From Motacilla alba alba (lineage: Eukaryota; Chordata; Aves; Passeriformes; Motacillidae), in the NCBI RefSeq assembly GCF_015832195.1, contig NC_052028.1:12505501-12569500 (forward strand): a stretch of DNA of 64,000 nt, given 5' to 3'. Position 1 is the first letter of the stretch, and each line of letters opens with the position of its first letter. Below are positions 11,365 through 23,925 of the stretch, piece by piece. Position numbers and translations under genes: made by a program. The notes below the pieces were generated by a model, which saw only the letters and a list, made by a program, of their open reading frames with translations, was not told where the DNA came from and ran no database searches.

Positions 11365-11858
11365 AGTGAAAACCCTTCTACTTCTTAATAGCAGCTTATA
11401 GCCAAATGCCAAGATTCTTATCCAGAAAAATCTCTCATTTAGCTGGGTGGGAGATCTGCCCAAACTCAGGCGTTCAGGAGCTCATTTTAAATGCGTGCCA
11501 CGCAAAATGGTTTCCTGTTCTCCTTCACCCCCAGCACTAGATTAGCACATAGAAATACCAAAACTCAATAGTGGCAACTGTATTTTTAACACCTTTGGGA
11601 GCTGCAAATACTCAGTTCCAGAACAGTAAAGGCTCTTCCTCTAGAAAAATCCTCTGCTGTACCAGGCAACTTCTCCAGTGGCTTGGTGTCTCATAGCCAC
11701 ACAAGGCTGGATTGCCTCAAGGGGTTGGTGAATGGGAAAGTTGCAGAATAGTGGAGTTTGCACATTCCCTGAGTCCCCCAGCTTGCTGGTTTGCAAAGCA
11801 CTTTGTGACATTTCTGCATGGGAAATGTTGCTGGAAACACAGGGCTTTGCAGTGGTTC

Positions 11859-12117
11859 CGGAGCTGCGCTTCCCCGGCGAGCAGCCCCGCTCAGCTCAGC
11901 GCCGTCCTTTGTCAGCAGGGAGAAAGCAAGCCCTTCTTAATCACCCCCAAGTCAATGAGGGGCACTGCCACCCTGTCACTTGATGATTAATTACTGCATC
12001 TGCAGGCAGGGCTGCCAGCAAACTCGTGGGCATCATCCATGACGCATAAGCAGCCATGGATTTAAAGGGAAATGTGTATGGCACGGCAGAGCGCGGGCTC
12101 GGGAGGGCACGGGGGGG
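11859..12117. promoter_or_regulatory. Small CpG-dense pocket
   Basis: Seven CpG dinucleotides fall within 11859-11904 and seven more within 12025-12111, in a window that is otherwise poor in CpG. The pocket is too short and interrupted to be a classical CpG island and has no evident transcription start. It could be an unmethylated enhancer or a decayed promoter. Confidence 0.35.
12095..12117 (+). other. G-quadruplex motif
   Basis: The + strand carries GGG-N3-GGG-N1-GGG-N3-GGGGGGG, a canonical four-run motif with short loops. It closes the CpG-dense pocket, where G-quadruplexes are often found at active regulatory sites. Confidence 0.8.
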
Positions 12118-13553
12118 CCTTGCCCCTCTAAATCAGCATCTGCCACCCAGCAGCTGCAAGGCCAACAAAGCTCCTTCAGAAGGAAACAAGAGAAAGCCCT
12201 CAAGCCACTGGAGGAAACTGTGTTATTATTCATCTTAGTCCCAGTGCAAGTATTCAATCTCTTCCCACCCAAATGTTCCCAACATAATGATTTCCATGGG
12301 CACATCTAATGCCACTGATGCTGCAGATTCATGAGAGAAACACACTGGGGATCTTAGCATTTCTCTGGGCTCTAAGAGATCAGGCCTTGGGAAGCCCTGT
12401 AGGTACCTCAACAGCTTGAAATTCTGATTTTATCCAGTGTTTTTTATTTGCCCTGTCTGTGGGCGTGGCAGAACTGGGGAGGAGAGCAGAGGGGGTGATT
12501 AGTTGTGAAGATAGGACAAACAAATGCCCTTGCAAACACACACAGCCCTGTTGCAAAGAGATGCCCAGGAGATTCACAGGAAGGGGCAGGTTAGGATTTC
12601 TGTCTTCTGAGGTACTGCAGAACTGCTTGTGCCTGGGGAAAAAAAAAGAATAAAAGCAAAAAGAGGAAGATGATTTGGAATTAAATAAAGGAGGTTTTAA
12701 AGTATCGCTTTTGAATGACTGTATCCTCTCCCAGCCTGGCACACACCGGAGGGTGACACTTCAGTTCCATCCACTCCTCTGGGTCTGTCCCCTGGCTTAG
12801 AGCACTCATGGCACAAGTGGGTGGCATTCGATTTTCACTGCTCCTTTGTCCCAAAGCTGGGGGCATCTTTTTGTTTTAATGGCACATTGTGTTCCTTGAC
12901 AAGACAGAGCTAATGTCCTGAGTGGGATTCTATTCACACAGCAGCAGTGGATTAGAGATTTGATTTTCCTTTTTAACACATCAGTATAGCAGATGGCATT
13001 GGGAAAAGAAAGTGCAGACACTACAGGGATGCAGCAGAGCTTCCCAGATCCTTGCTGCATGGGAAGCAGCACTAAAAGGCAGATCTGTGCAGGCCAAGGA
13101 ATTATGAATACTCCCTCCAGTTTTTTTACTTTCCCTCTCAGAGCAAAGACCCCCCTGTGCCCCCAGACGCTCTCCATAGGATCACCAATAGTTCAGTGCC
13201 ACTCCAGTTTTAAGGTCTCGGGGGTTCTTATTGCTGTTATTGCCTGCTACATCCAAATAATGAAGCTGTCCCATTGCAGGGTGTAATGGCTGTGTTTTTC
13301 CCTGCCCAGGGTTTTGTGACACAGCCAGGTTACAGTCACAGCCTGCTCCTGGACCTGAGCTGTTGGTACAACTTTGTGAATAAATGCTATTCCTCCCTCC
13401 ATGGCTCCACACCAAACCTGACCTCAGCCCCAGCTGGGACTGCCCAAGGGCATGTGGTGGCACAGTGACAGCAAGCACCCCCTTCTGTGAGACCCCAGGG
13501 ACCAGAGACCTGAGACAGGGGGCACATGCACTGCTCATTTCCATCAAGGGGAT
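12118..13553. other. Non-coding stretch, no feature recognised
   Basis: Unique-looking DNA up to the CR1 insertion. Frames of 120 and 123 codons on the minus strand have no recognisable domain. I looked for an insertion in 13180-13550 because it borders the CR1, but found no terminal motifs. Confidence 0.5.
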
Positions 13554-13984
13554 TCCATAGAACCAGAGAATACTTTGGGTTGGAAGGAACTTGCTAAAGA
13601 TCATCTGCTCCAATGGCCCTGCCGTTTGCAGCACATCTGCAACTTGACCAGCTTGCTCAGACTCCTGTCCCACCTGACCTGGAATGTTTCCAGGGATGGA
13701 ACCATTGGGTGGTTTCAGGATGGTTTCCAAGGATGAAAACATTCTGGAAACCACTACTCTGGGCAACCTGAGCCAGAGTTTTACCACCCTCACAGCAAAA
13801 CACAGCAAAAATTGTCTTTTTCATATCCATCTACATCAACCTTCCTTTATTTTAAAGCCATTCTCCCATGTCCTATCACTACATGTCCATGTCAGAAGTC
13901 CCTCTCCAGCTCTCCTGTAGGTCCTTCAAGTACTGGAAGGCTGCTATAAGTTCTCCTTGGAGCCTTCTCTTCTTCAGTTTGGAC
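13554..13984 (-). mobile_element. CR1 LINE 3' end, reversed
   Basis: Read on the + strand it starts 'ccatagaaccagag...tttgggttggaaggaac', the reverse complement of the CR1 3' terminus. It continues through 'tttccagggatgg', 'ctgggcaacctg', 'accaccctcaca', 'tcctatcactacat' and 'ggaaggctgctataag', in the order of the CR1 3' untranslated region and ORF2 end. About 430 bp survive. The copy is 5'-truncated, as CR1 copies usually are. An internal near-duplication around 13680-13760 ('ccagggatgg' and 'ccaaggatg') is unusual. The 208-codon minus frame at 13182-13808 runs into this element and is not a gene. Confidence 0.93.
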
Positions 13985-16900
13985 GTTTAGTGGAGGAAGT
14001 TTGCACTTGACAGTGCAGGGATGCACTGTCACCAGCCAATCAGAGTGGTCACAAGCAGTGTGAAAGAGAATTAACCTAGGGAAGCTCTCCATGTGTCCAG
14101 TACACAGCATGACAAGACACAACACGTAGGAGCAGATCCCCTTCCTTTCTTCATGAAACCACAATTTACTCAGACAAAACAAAGCAAAAACAAAAAACCA
14201 AACACGCACCAAAAAAAGGCCCAAACCCCAAAAACAACAATAAAAAACCCCACCACCAAAATCAGAAGAATCTGCCAACTGTTCCTGGGAAAAACAGCAA
14301 AACATACCAACAATATTTTCACTTCTTGGCTCTTGACATCCACTCACCATTATGGACTATTTAGTAACTGAAGGGGAAAGGAGATGCTGCAATTTCCTCT
14401 ACAACAGCTGCATCTTCTCTTTGTCCTGATCAACCTTATACTGGCTTCTCACAGCTAAGTAGCATCAGGAGGGCATTATCAGCAGAGCCCTTATCAGACA
14501 AAGCCACAAACCCACTAGAAAGTCGCTGCATATATTATTTCTTTTCACCAAGTGAAATACATCTCACTGAGGTTCTTTTTTATTAAAGCATTCTGAAGTG
14601 TTTCTGTGCAGCATGCTTTACACCTAGTCAAGTGTCCTTTGCACTGACTGCTGCTGGAAGTCGCCTCTTTGGGACAAAATTTGTCTCTTTCAGAGAAATA
14701 ATTGGAGGAAGAAAATGGAGGGAGCCCTTAACACTGCAGAGTCCCTTGAATTTTGTGCAACAGGATGGGAGATGCACCTCCAAGGTGTTGGACAGGGGGC
14801 AAGGTCCTCTCTTTCATTCATGGTAGTATCCAAGGGACAGCACAGCACTAAGTTTTACCTGTGAAATTCTGTAAAGTGCAATAAAGAGGTCTGATTTGCC
14901 CAGACCAGTGAAGCTGGGGTGCTGCAGCAGCCCTGGGTGTTTCTGCTCCCTCTGGCCTGGAGCACCACGTGCTTCCCTCCAGCAAGAACTGTGACATGAG
15001 CAGGACTCAGCTCCAGCTCTCTCCCTGCTGTCAGTGAGCAGCTGCCAGCTCCTTCCTGCTGCTCTGCTCAGGAGTGCGTGTGCAGGTGGGCACTCTGCTC
15101 CTTACCCACTCCACACCGTGCTGTCTCCTTGCACATCCAGCCTGCAGCCACAGGGAACAGCAGTTATGCAGGCAAACATCCTTCCCCGTGAGCAAGGGAA
15201 ACGACCAATCCCACAGTTAACCCAGTGAAGGCAGAGGGATTCTTCAGTCTCCTATATTCAACTGCCAGACCAGTCAGGAGGCTGCTGCAGCCTGAGTTTT
15301 TGTCCAGATGAAAGCAGAAGATTCATAGCAACATTTGGAGTAGTTTTCTCTCCCTCCTGGCTCTCACTTTTTCTGTTGCTGGAGTTTTGCTCCACCAATT
15401 AACCTGTGGCAGTGGGCTCAGGCACGAGGGCACTGACAATGAGGAAATGAGTGGAGGGAGACATGGAAAAAACCACAGCAACAAGGAAAAGAAGCTCCCA
15501 GATACACAATCTGAATATTTCAGCTCTGTTTCAGCAGCTGTCTCAGAAGACTCTGTTAAGGCAAGATTTTTTCTGCTCCTACTTGTTACCTGAAAAATAA
15601 ATAGGGAACAAGAAGAAGAAGCAGAGTGCTCAGGATGGTTTATCTGAATGAGATGCTGACTCTTTTATGGATACAGAATTTCAGATTAACAAGGAGATAG
15701 ATGCTTCTGACATGTTTTAGGAGTGGCTCCAGGGACACAGGTTTTCATCAGACTGGATGCAGTGAGATTCATTTACCATGAGCCAAAGGGGGAAGAAGTG
15801 AGAGGCCATTTCTGCACTTGCTTTCTGCATGGCTGTCTTTGATGTTGTCTGTAGTTTCTGAGTTGGATTCAAAGTGCTTATTCAAACCAGTATAACCCCT
15901 GTGATGTATGGCCATTTGCAGCTTTATTAACTCATCATATCAAACAGGTAATGCTGGAGGGAGTAACTACAACAGGTCTTAATGTAGTCATGATTTCATC
16001 GTGTAAACATTTTGTAGATTTATGCTGAATTTTTGGGACTGTGTCTTTACAAACAAGTACAGGAAGTCTTTGAGCTTTATCTTTTTTTCTCTCTCTCCCT
16101 GTGTCTGTCTACACTTCCTATAACTTTTTACAAGCCCAAAAAAACCTCAGTGCATGGTCTCCTTAATTTCAAACTGGAAGAGAGGAACATTGTTGTGGGA
16201 TCTTGTGGCTAGAAATCTCAGGCTGAGTTTCCCAAGCACTTCTTCCCCTCCATTTCTGAGTATTAAAGGGAATTCTGAGAAAATCTTTCAGTGGGGGAAA
16301 ATGCATGTACTGGTTGCACTGCAACACAAAATAGAGACTTGCATGCCAATTTTTGTCCTGTCAGATGTGTTCTGGTGAGAAGCAGTGGAGTACACACCAG
16401 AGATGACAAGACTCTACCTCTCCTTCTCGTCCTCTAGCTGTAAATAGCCTCCAGTTATTATTATCTCAGACATTCAGCCCGGCTCTTTAATGAAAAGATT
16501 TTCCTTTAGCAAATTCAGAGTGGCCTCAGAAGAGTGTTTATTATGAAAACCTTCAGGAGCAAAGCAAGGATTTGGCAAAGGACTTGGCTGGGTAGGAGCT
16601 GCTCTCTGCAATGCCCGTGCCAGGGTCTGTAGCACACAGCAAACATCAGACCTACAGGTGCTCTGGAGTCACTGCTGGGGGGGAAAGCACCTGCAGCTCT
16701 TGGTTCTCCTGCCCCGGGGAGCTGCAGCATCTCCCAGGAGATGCAGCCAGAGGCTGCTGCTCTCCCACAGAGAGGGGTCTGCCAAAGGGAGCAGGGGGGA
16801 GCTTGGAGGATGTGCTTATCACCCATCGCTAATGCGGGTAACAACCTTCCTTAACAGCCTTCCTCAGTCATCTTCCTGACAGCGGATCTTTTTCTGCCTC

Positions 16901-17774
16901 ACTGGAAGCCGGGGGGGAGGATCGGCTTTGTTATTCACATACCCAACCTGAATTCTTTTTTTCAAACACGATGCCAGATGGCCAACAATTTTGATTCAGG
17001 TGAACAGCTCATTTAGCAGGATCAGGCTGACAATTCAATGACTTCAAGAGCAAACATCAACTCAGAAGCAAAAAAAAAAACATAGGGGCCAAGCCATAAA
17101 ATATTGAAAGAGGCATGGGGATGCACTGAGTCTTGCCTCAGAAAAAGGTTAATGAATTTTAAGGATCTTCAGACCTACTTAAAAGAAACCTTTACTCACC
17201 ATGTGACTGCATGTATATATGAATTAAAAAAGAACTGAAAGAGGCTTTCTAGAATACCTTAAGACAATGAAATGTTTTTTTTCATATTACATCCATCATG
17301 CAAAATGTCAAATACAGTTTGCAGAGAAAATCAAACAGAATTCAAAGAGGAAAAGAAGGTCTGAAGGTGAAGTGGCAAGCACCACTGAGAAGTGACAGAA
17401 TGTCAGAGAGCAAGGCTCCTCATGCCCTTGGCTGTTGATTTATTTTATTTTTATAGCTGGTAACTTTATGTTGCAGCAGAGACTTATTTATACTTTTTTA
17501 TTGAAAAACCTAGATTTACAGAGAGATAAATGACCCTTAAGTTGTTTATTGGAAACTTCTCTCTGCCTCAAGTTGAATATTTCACTTACACTCACTACTG
17601 AGTCCATGGTGGAGCAGAGAGAGGTGTGTGAGGAACACTTAAGCTCAGAGAACTGTCTTCCTTTGGTAGTTATTCCTCCTGCACAGAAATATTTTCTGAT
17701 TCACAGTCTTAATTTGTTTCTTGGGGCTCAAGACACAAATCTCACTTGGCTTTGTTACTCAGCAAGCCATTGAG
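13985..17774. other. Non-coding stretch with an A/C-rich tract
   Basis: An A/C-rich low-complexity tract lies at about 14165-14262 just after the CR1; on the minus strand it reads as a T/G tract. Several G/C-rich segments (about 14900-15200 and 16600-16910) contain no recognised gene. A near-perfect palindrome GCATCTCC-CA-GGAGATGC occurs near 16728-16745. No exon or RNA gene was recognised. Confidence 0.5.
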
Positions 17775-17898
17775 GCTCTGGAAGTGTCCAAGGATGGGGC
17801 TTGGAGCAACCTGTTCTAGTGGAAGGTGCCCCTGCCCATGGCAGGGGGGCTGGAACAAGATGAAATTTAAGATCCCTTCAAATCCAATTCGTTCTGTG
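17775..17898 (+). mobile_element. CR1 LINE 3' end, short
   Basis: About 124 bp match the last part of CR1: 'ggaagtgtccaaggatgggg', 'gcaacctgttctagtgg', 'ctgcccatggcagggg' and a 'cccttcaaatccaattcg' end close to the CR1 terminus. Part of the usual sequence before 'gatggggct' is deleted. This is the most 3' part only, in the forward orientation. Confidence 0.93.
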
Positions 17899-19595
17899 CT
17901 CCTCTCTGGCAGTGGGAGCAGGATTTGCTGAGGACTTCTCTCCGGGCACCTCTATCCCACCCCAGCAGGACTCACTGGGCAGAAGAAGCAGCCCAGTGCT
18001 GTGGAGCTGCACAGGCCTCTGCTGCTTTCCAGCACTGCGTGTTTTATCACTGAACAGCCCCACTGGGGGGCAGAATCTCTCCCCACTATAGATTTATATC
18101 AGTAAATACATAGATTTTTCCCTTTGATGTTGTTGCTCTTAATTAAAACCTATACAGGAGCAGACTGTAACCCAGAACACTCATTTCCAGGAAGGGCAAG
18201 TGTTAGCTGAGCTCCTAACTCTTGGATGAACTCTTTCTTTTGCAGCATTGTGTTATAAACTGAGGTCTCTGAAAAAGTTTATTAGCCTAGATTTACACCC
18301 AGTTTATTTCCTGTTAGAAGGTCTCCCCTCACATCAGCTTCTTTCTCAGGGGGCCAAGGCAATTAGACAGGAGTGGAAAAGAAACACTACTGTATTTACA
18401 TTTAATAGCCTTGGCTTGATGCCCTGAACTTCCTATGAAATCTGCTGTGAGGATGGCTGTAAAGAACAGGAGTGATTGACAAAAGAACAGCGAGTCTCCC
18501 TGTCAGGGTGCTGGGGTGGCTGTGAGCAGAGCTCATCTCCTGGCTGGCCCATGAAAGAACATTTCCCCTGGGTCACCCTGTGAGACATCACTGGCTGGTG
18601 TGAGGAAGCCTGGGCTGACCCGGGGCAGGAGCAGCAGCAAAATTGCACCAATCCCAGATTTACACCAGGAAATGGAGGCCCCTGACCCAAAAGTTGATAT
18701 TTTTATGTACTGCAGGGCTATCTGCTCACTGGCTGTGAAAAAAAGGGAAAGAAAACCCCAGATCAGTGCATGCCCATGAATTAGTTTAAGATCCTGCTTT
18801 TATGCTCTCAAATAGTCAGGTATGGTCCTGGTTTGAATGTGGCTTTTCAAAAATTTCCAGCAATTACTTCCAGCACAAATAATGCCCGTGGAGTGGGAGT
18901 AGCATTTATTTGGTGCAGAGGGAATCAGTTCAATCAGTCATTTCCATAGCATGAAGGTAGAAAAGGAAAAAAGATAACAATGTCACAATAAAGAAAACTA
19001 ATCCCATAATTAAACAGGACAAATTAATCTCTGGGACAAAGAAATATCAAAGGTCAATTTATTGTTATTTGTGCCCAGGAAACTTCCTTTCTTATTCTGA
19101 TAAAAAGACTGCGGTTTGTAAATACCTGTTACTTTTCAGAGAAAAATAGGAAAATCTGGGATTTCTTTCTCTTTATGTCCATCCATTGTTAGTTTGATTT
19201 TGACATAAGCACAAAACATAATGCATCAAAAATTGCTACAAATGCAGGCAATCTGAAAAGATAATAAACAGTTCAGTGGATAGGAGAACAGAACAGTCTT
19301 ACAACCTTCCAAAACAGCATCCTAATGTTCCATTTTAATTAAATACAGATTTTCAAAAGACAGTTAACAGAGCAAGCACAACCAAGGAGGTTGGGAATGT
19401 TGATTTCTTTTCCTTAATTGCGTTGTGAAGCCACCTCCACAGATAATAGAATAACAAATTAGCATGGAGGACAAAAGAACACAGTAATGACACAAATGAA
19501 TAAGGAGAAATGAGGTGAAGAATAAGGAAGTGATGGGGACCAAGCCATGCTGATTTCCCCTCTCCCTCATCCACTCTCACAGGCCTGGCCAGAAG

Positions 19596-19625
19596 CCCCC
19601 CGTGACACCCAGCAGCCCCTGGCCC
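19596..19625 (-). other. G-quadruplex motif, minus strand
   Basis: On the + strand the pattern is CCCCCC-N6-CCC-N5-CCCC-N3-CCC, a canonical quadruplex motif when read on the minus strand. It sits in the C-rich segment. Confidence 0.75.
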
Positions 19626-21386
19626 TGTGTCACCCCCTTGTCCTTGAGCCCCTGGTGGCCACTGATTCTCCTTCAGCTGGTGTTTATCACAAAGCAGAAC
19701 ACCCCCTCCTTGTCTACCCACCCTTGGCTGTGTCCTCCCAGCCAGGACATGGAACACATGTTCCCACAGTTCTTGGGCTTAAATTTAATTTTGGAGGCAA
19801 TCAACTTCAACAGAGCTGCTGATTGCAGCAGGACAGGGATTAGATCCTCTGTGAATAAAATAACATTTCTCCACCTTCCCAGTTCTAGTCTGCCCATGCT
19901 ACCCTCACTGTGGCCATTGCTGGGGGGAAAAGAACCACAATAAAATAGGCAAAAAAAACCCAAAAATATTTTAGGGAAAATAATAATGAACAAGCTTTCC
20001 CAAGGGTTTTTCCTCCCACAAACTTCGATTTTTTTTGCTTAAAGTTACTACAGAAATCAACATTCAAAACCTGCCACTGTGCTTTGATGCTTTTTTAAAA
20101 ATCATCAATCAAGCAGAAAGCAACAGGATGCATTGTGTCATGTTTGTGTCATTGTAATGTGAGGCTTTGGGGATGTGCTAAAACCACATAAAAGTTTCCA
20201 GATTCAATTTGGATAAGCACTTCAAAATAACCTCACTGATTAGCTGAAGTCTGCTTGGTTGGACTCACTTCAGGCACAGCCTTTGCCTCTGGGTTTCCCT
20301 TTCAGCCCTGCTGAAGGCACCTTGAGGAGTCAAAACTTCACAGCTTCCTTCCTTGGGCAACCTGGAATGAGGAGAGCATCAAAATGAAGAGTGGTGGGAA
20401 AAGAACCAAACTTTTCCAGCATTTATCACAGTTGATACAATTTCAAGGCACAGTAGAATTTTTTAGGAGATTTCTCATTTTACTGGAGTGATTTTAACTC
20501 TTTCTGATACTCAGAGTAGGCAGTGGCTGCATGGAGGTTTCTGAAACAACTGAAGAGACAGCATCCAGAGCTCTGCAAAAATTCCTATTTTGATTAGACC
20601 TGAAAATTGAAGGCCTCTCATCACTTGTAGTGCTCTAGATTAATCCTGATGTAACACCAATTTTTCTCCCGGCTGTGGTGGAGAGCAAAACTGAATGTCT
20701 ATTCTGCTTCTGTGATGTCCAAGTTACATTTTGAAGGCAGAGACGTGCAAAGGTAGGAAACACAGAGGGAACAAGACTCTGCTGCCTCTCCTTTAGCAGA
20801 AGAGGGCCTGCCCAGTGTGAGAGCTCCTTTGTTCTGACAGCCAGTGTCCCCTGAGGTGCCACCAGGAGCTTTGCTGCCTTACCTAGCCCATGTGTAGCTT
20901 TTGGCATGGTTTTCTCTTACATATCCTAAATCATATAATCCTGCCAACATATAAAAGTCAGGCCTGTGTGATCCTTCATAATCCTATCCACAGCTTGTGC
21001 TGGACCTCCCGAGCCCCCAGGGAGCTGGAGATGCACATCAACCTCTGTGCCAAGGCCCAGGCTCAGAGCTGAGGCTCAGCTCTCTGCTCACCATGCACAC
21101 CATGCCAGCCTGGAGCACGGACACTGCAACTGTGGTGGCTTTGCTGGGGACACTGGAGCACCACAGCTCTCCCATCTGCTCACATCCCTTCCTCTGTGCC
21201 TGGCTGTTTCTGAGCTCCTCACTGTGTGTTTTCTGCTGCCCTCACCCCACTGCACTGCTGGTGCCTCCAACCTGGTGTGCAGGTGCTGGAGTCCCTCTGG
21301 GGCTGGCACAGCCTCACAAACTGCTCAGCTGCAAATTTCAAAGCCACCTGCTCTTCTGCCTTCTCCAGCCACCTGGTCTTTGAGAG

Positions 21387-21448
21387 GTTGTTGTTTGTGG
21401 GGTGTTTTTTGTTTGGTTGGTTGTTTTTTTTCTTTTTTTTTTTTTATT
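21387..21448 (+). repeat. T/G-rich low-complexity tract
   Basis: Runs of TTG and GTT lead into a long T-run interrupted by single C bases, ending before 'attggcagg'. It could be the reversed A-rich tail of an old retroposon, but no body is recognisable on either side. Confidence 0.8.
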
Positions 21449-23897
21449 GGCAGGAACCCCAAAGCAGTGCTGTGCAAACCTGACTCTCCAGGGGCTGCCC
21501 AGCTGTGTGACAGGTCATAGAGAGAGGAACAAACCCATCCTGCTGGATAAGCAATTTCCGTGCCACTGGCAGAAATGAAGACTGACTTGCAGGCTGTGAA
21601 GACAGCAGGCAGAGGGGACAGTAATTGCTGTTGGCCAGGCAGAACACCCATTTCATTACTGCATTGGCAGATCCCCCAAAGAAACCCTGCACACCAGCCA
21701 TCAATTCATATTTAAGCAGTGAATAAAATCAACAAACATCCAGAGGAAGGAATGTATACAAACAGCTCTTACTCCTACAGCAGTGTCCTACTGCTCTGCA
21801 GATTTATCAGGGACTATTCTCCCTCCCTGGCCTGAAACTTGTGTGACATGTAAAAAAGAAGAGACCTTTTTGAAAAGGTTTCTCAGGACTGCTGAGCATT
21901 TGGATAAATGATCCTAGATCAGCCACAAACTGAGTTCTGCTGTGCAAGAGGTTAGTGAGGACATGGTAGTTCCCACTCCCCAGACAGTCAGAGTACCCTT
22001 CTTGAAAATCTTCCATCTGGCAGTGCCTGATAAAACTTGGCCAGGGCACAGTGGAGTTTACCAGTGGCGAATCCAGTGAGAACTCTTTGAAGACCAAAAA
22101 ATTACCAGAGAGGAGCAAACATTCAGCGCTGAGGGGAAGTGAGCTCTTCATGTGCATGCCCCTGTGCTCCTGACACTCTGAGATTGTCAGCATCTCTCCA
22201 TTCCTGGGGTAATGGGAATGTTCTCATGTGCAGGACACAGCACTGCTGTGTTATTCTGAGTACAGCACAGCAAATACTCTGGAGGATTCAGACACATCTT
22301 GCCAGACACCTCTCTGACACTTCTGTATTGATCACCAAGCAGCAGCGAGAATTATGAATGCCCTTTTTTAAAAATATTCCATCGCTGTGGAAAAAAGGAA
22401 TGAACAAATATAAAGTTGAAAAAAGGATTAATTTCACTGAGTCTGGCCAGCTCTTGGATGCAAAGGCACCAGTTCATGAATAAAGTGCCAAGTAATGAAC
22501 TGAAATAGTTCATTCAGGCTTGGAATCTCCTCCTAGCCTGAGACATGAGGAGTGAGTGAGTTTGGCTGATTATCCTTCACCACCCCATCCTGAGGAGCTG
22601 CTTGTTGAACACTCCCCCCAACGCTCAAGAAACAAAAGGGGGCCCTGAGAGACCTTCTGTGCAAAGCTCATGTGAGCAGAGCAGTTTGAAAATTAAACTT
22701 CCTCCAAGCGAAACCATCCGTAATTTCCTCCCAAATGCCTCCTCCTGAGCCAAAGAATAAAAGTTGCAAAATCAACAGAGGCATCTATTTTCCCTAAGGC
22801 AATGCACAGGAGCTGACCTAGCAAAAGCTTGTCTTTGTTTTGCTGCTACAGATTTTTCCTTTTGCTTTGGTCTTGTTTTGTTTCTAGTGGTACCAATCTA
22901 GCTGCCCAAAGTGTCTCTGTTCCCATAGAATAATAATCAACTTCCTGGATCAACAGCTTTATGTAATGAATAATAAAAAGAATATCTGAGTAACACAGCT
23001 CGGCAGCATTGTATCTTATCCATTCTTCCCTCATGAAGGAATTTAGAAAAGTTAAGACATCATCTAAATATTTTTAAAAGGGAGGAATGCAGCCAGAATT
23101 TGATGACACATATGCATATTAGCAGTGGGAATAAAAGTTAACAGATATTAATATTCTTCTCTGGGAGGTGGACTTTTTGCTTAACTTTTCTTGGAACAAA
23201 CAGAGTCTATGCAACAAGCAGAGCCAACACTTATCTCTCTCCTCTATTATCTTAGAGCTGCTTTAGCATTAAACTTTTACCTTTTGCTACTGTACAATTT
23301 TAGTGAAAGTCTTCAATTAGCTTCTGTCTACTTGTCAGAAAGCTATTTATCCCCCCTGTAGGTGTGATTTCTACATTTAGGACGAACTGTGTGCTCATCT
23401 TCGTGCAGAGCCCTTCCCAAGCTGGGGACCACAAAAGGCACATTCCTGGAAGGTGGAGCAGTTGTCGTGACTGGCAGTGGATCACGGTACCCACACACAG
23501 CACAGGCTGCCCTTGCCTGTGTCTGGGGAGGGCTGCAGAAAACCTGGGTTGCACATGGCCTTGAGAAGTCTTCTGATTTGCAAATAAAAATGTTATTCCA
23601 GCCTTTTCATGGGTAGGTTGTGCTGTGTCACAGCACCAGTTTAGCTGTCAGCTCCCGTGAGCCAGGGCTGCCTAACCGGTATTTAGAGCGTGTCAAGAGA
23701 ACAGCTACGAGGGTAACAGGGTTTGATGTGAACTTCTGCAACACTTGGATTGAGGGGATGATAAAATAAAAAGTGGAATACTATTTCCCAAAGCTGAAGA
23801 AAGCTATATTTACTTTGCTTGTGCTGGTTCACCAACACTGCTGGTGTAAGGACAGAAGGTAGAGAAGGGCAGATGGACAGGGGGCAGTGCCAGCCAA

Positions 23898-23925
23898 GGG
23901 GGGAAGCTGGGATAGGGACCTGGGG
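23898..23925 (+). other. G-quadruplex motif
   Basis: Four runs on the + strand: GGGGGG, GGG, GGG and GGGG with loops of 5, 3 and 4 bases. All loops are short, which predicts a stable structure. Confidence 0.8.

Larger units (their letters stand above)
17899..23897. other. Non-coding stretch; C-rich segment, T/G tract
   Basis: Around 19561-19740 the + strand is C-rich (30 C against 10 G in 19561-19620 by hand count). A T/G-rich low-complexity tract, including a long T-run, lies at about 21387-21448. Longest frames are 157 codons (21047-21520, +) and 134 codons (19353-19757, minus), neither recognisable. No mobile element, RNA gene or convincing splice pair was seen. Confidence 0.5.

Noticed and set aside
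13182..13808. 208-codon open frame on the minus strand
   Set aside because: Its first part is translated CR1 3' sequence and the rest has no recognisable feature.
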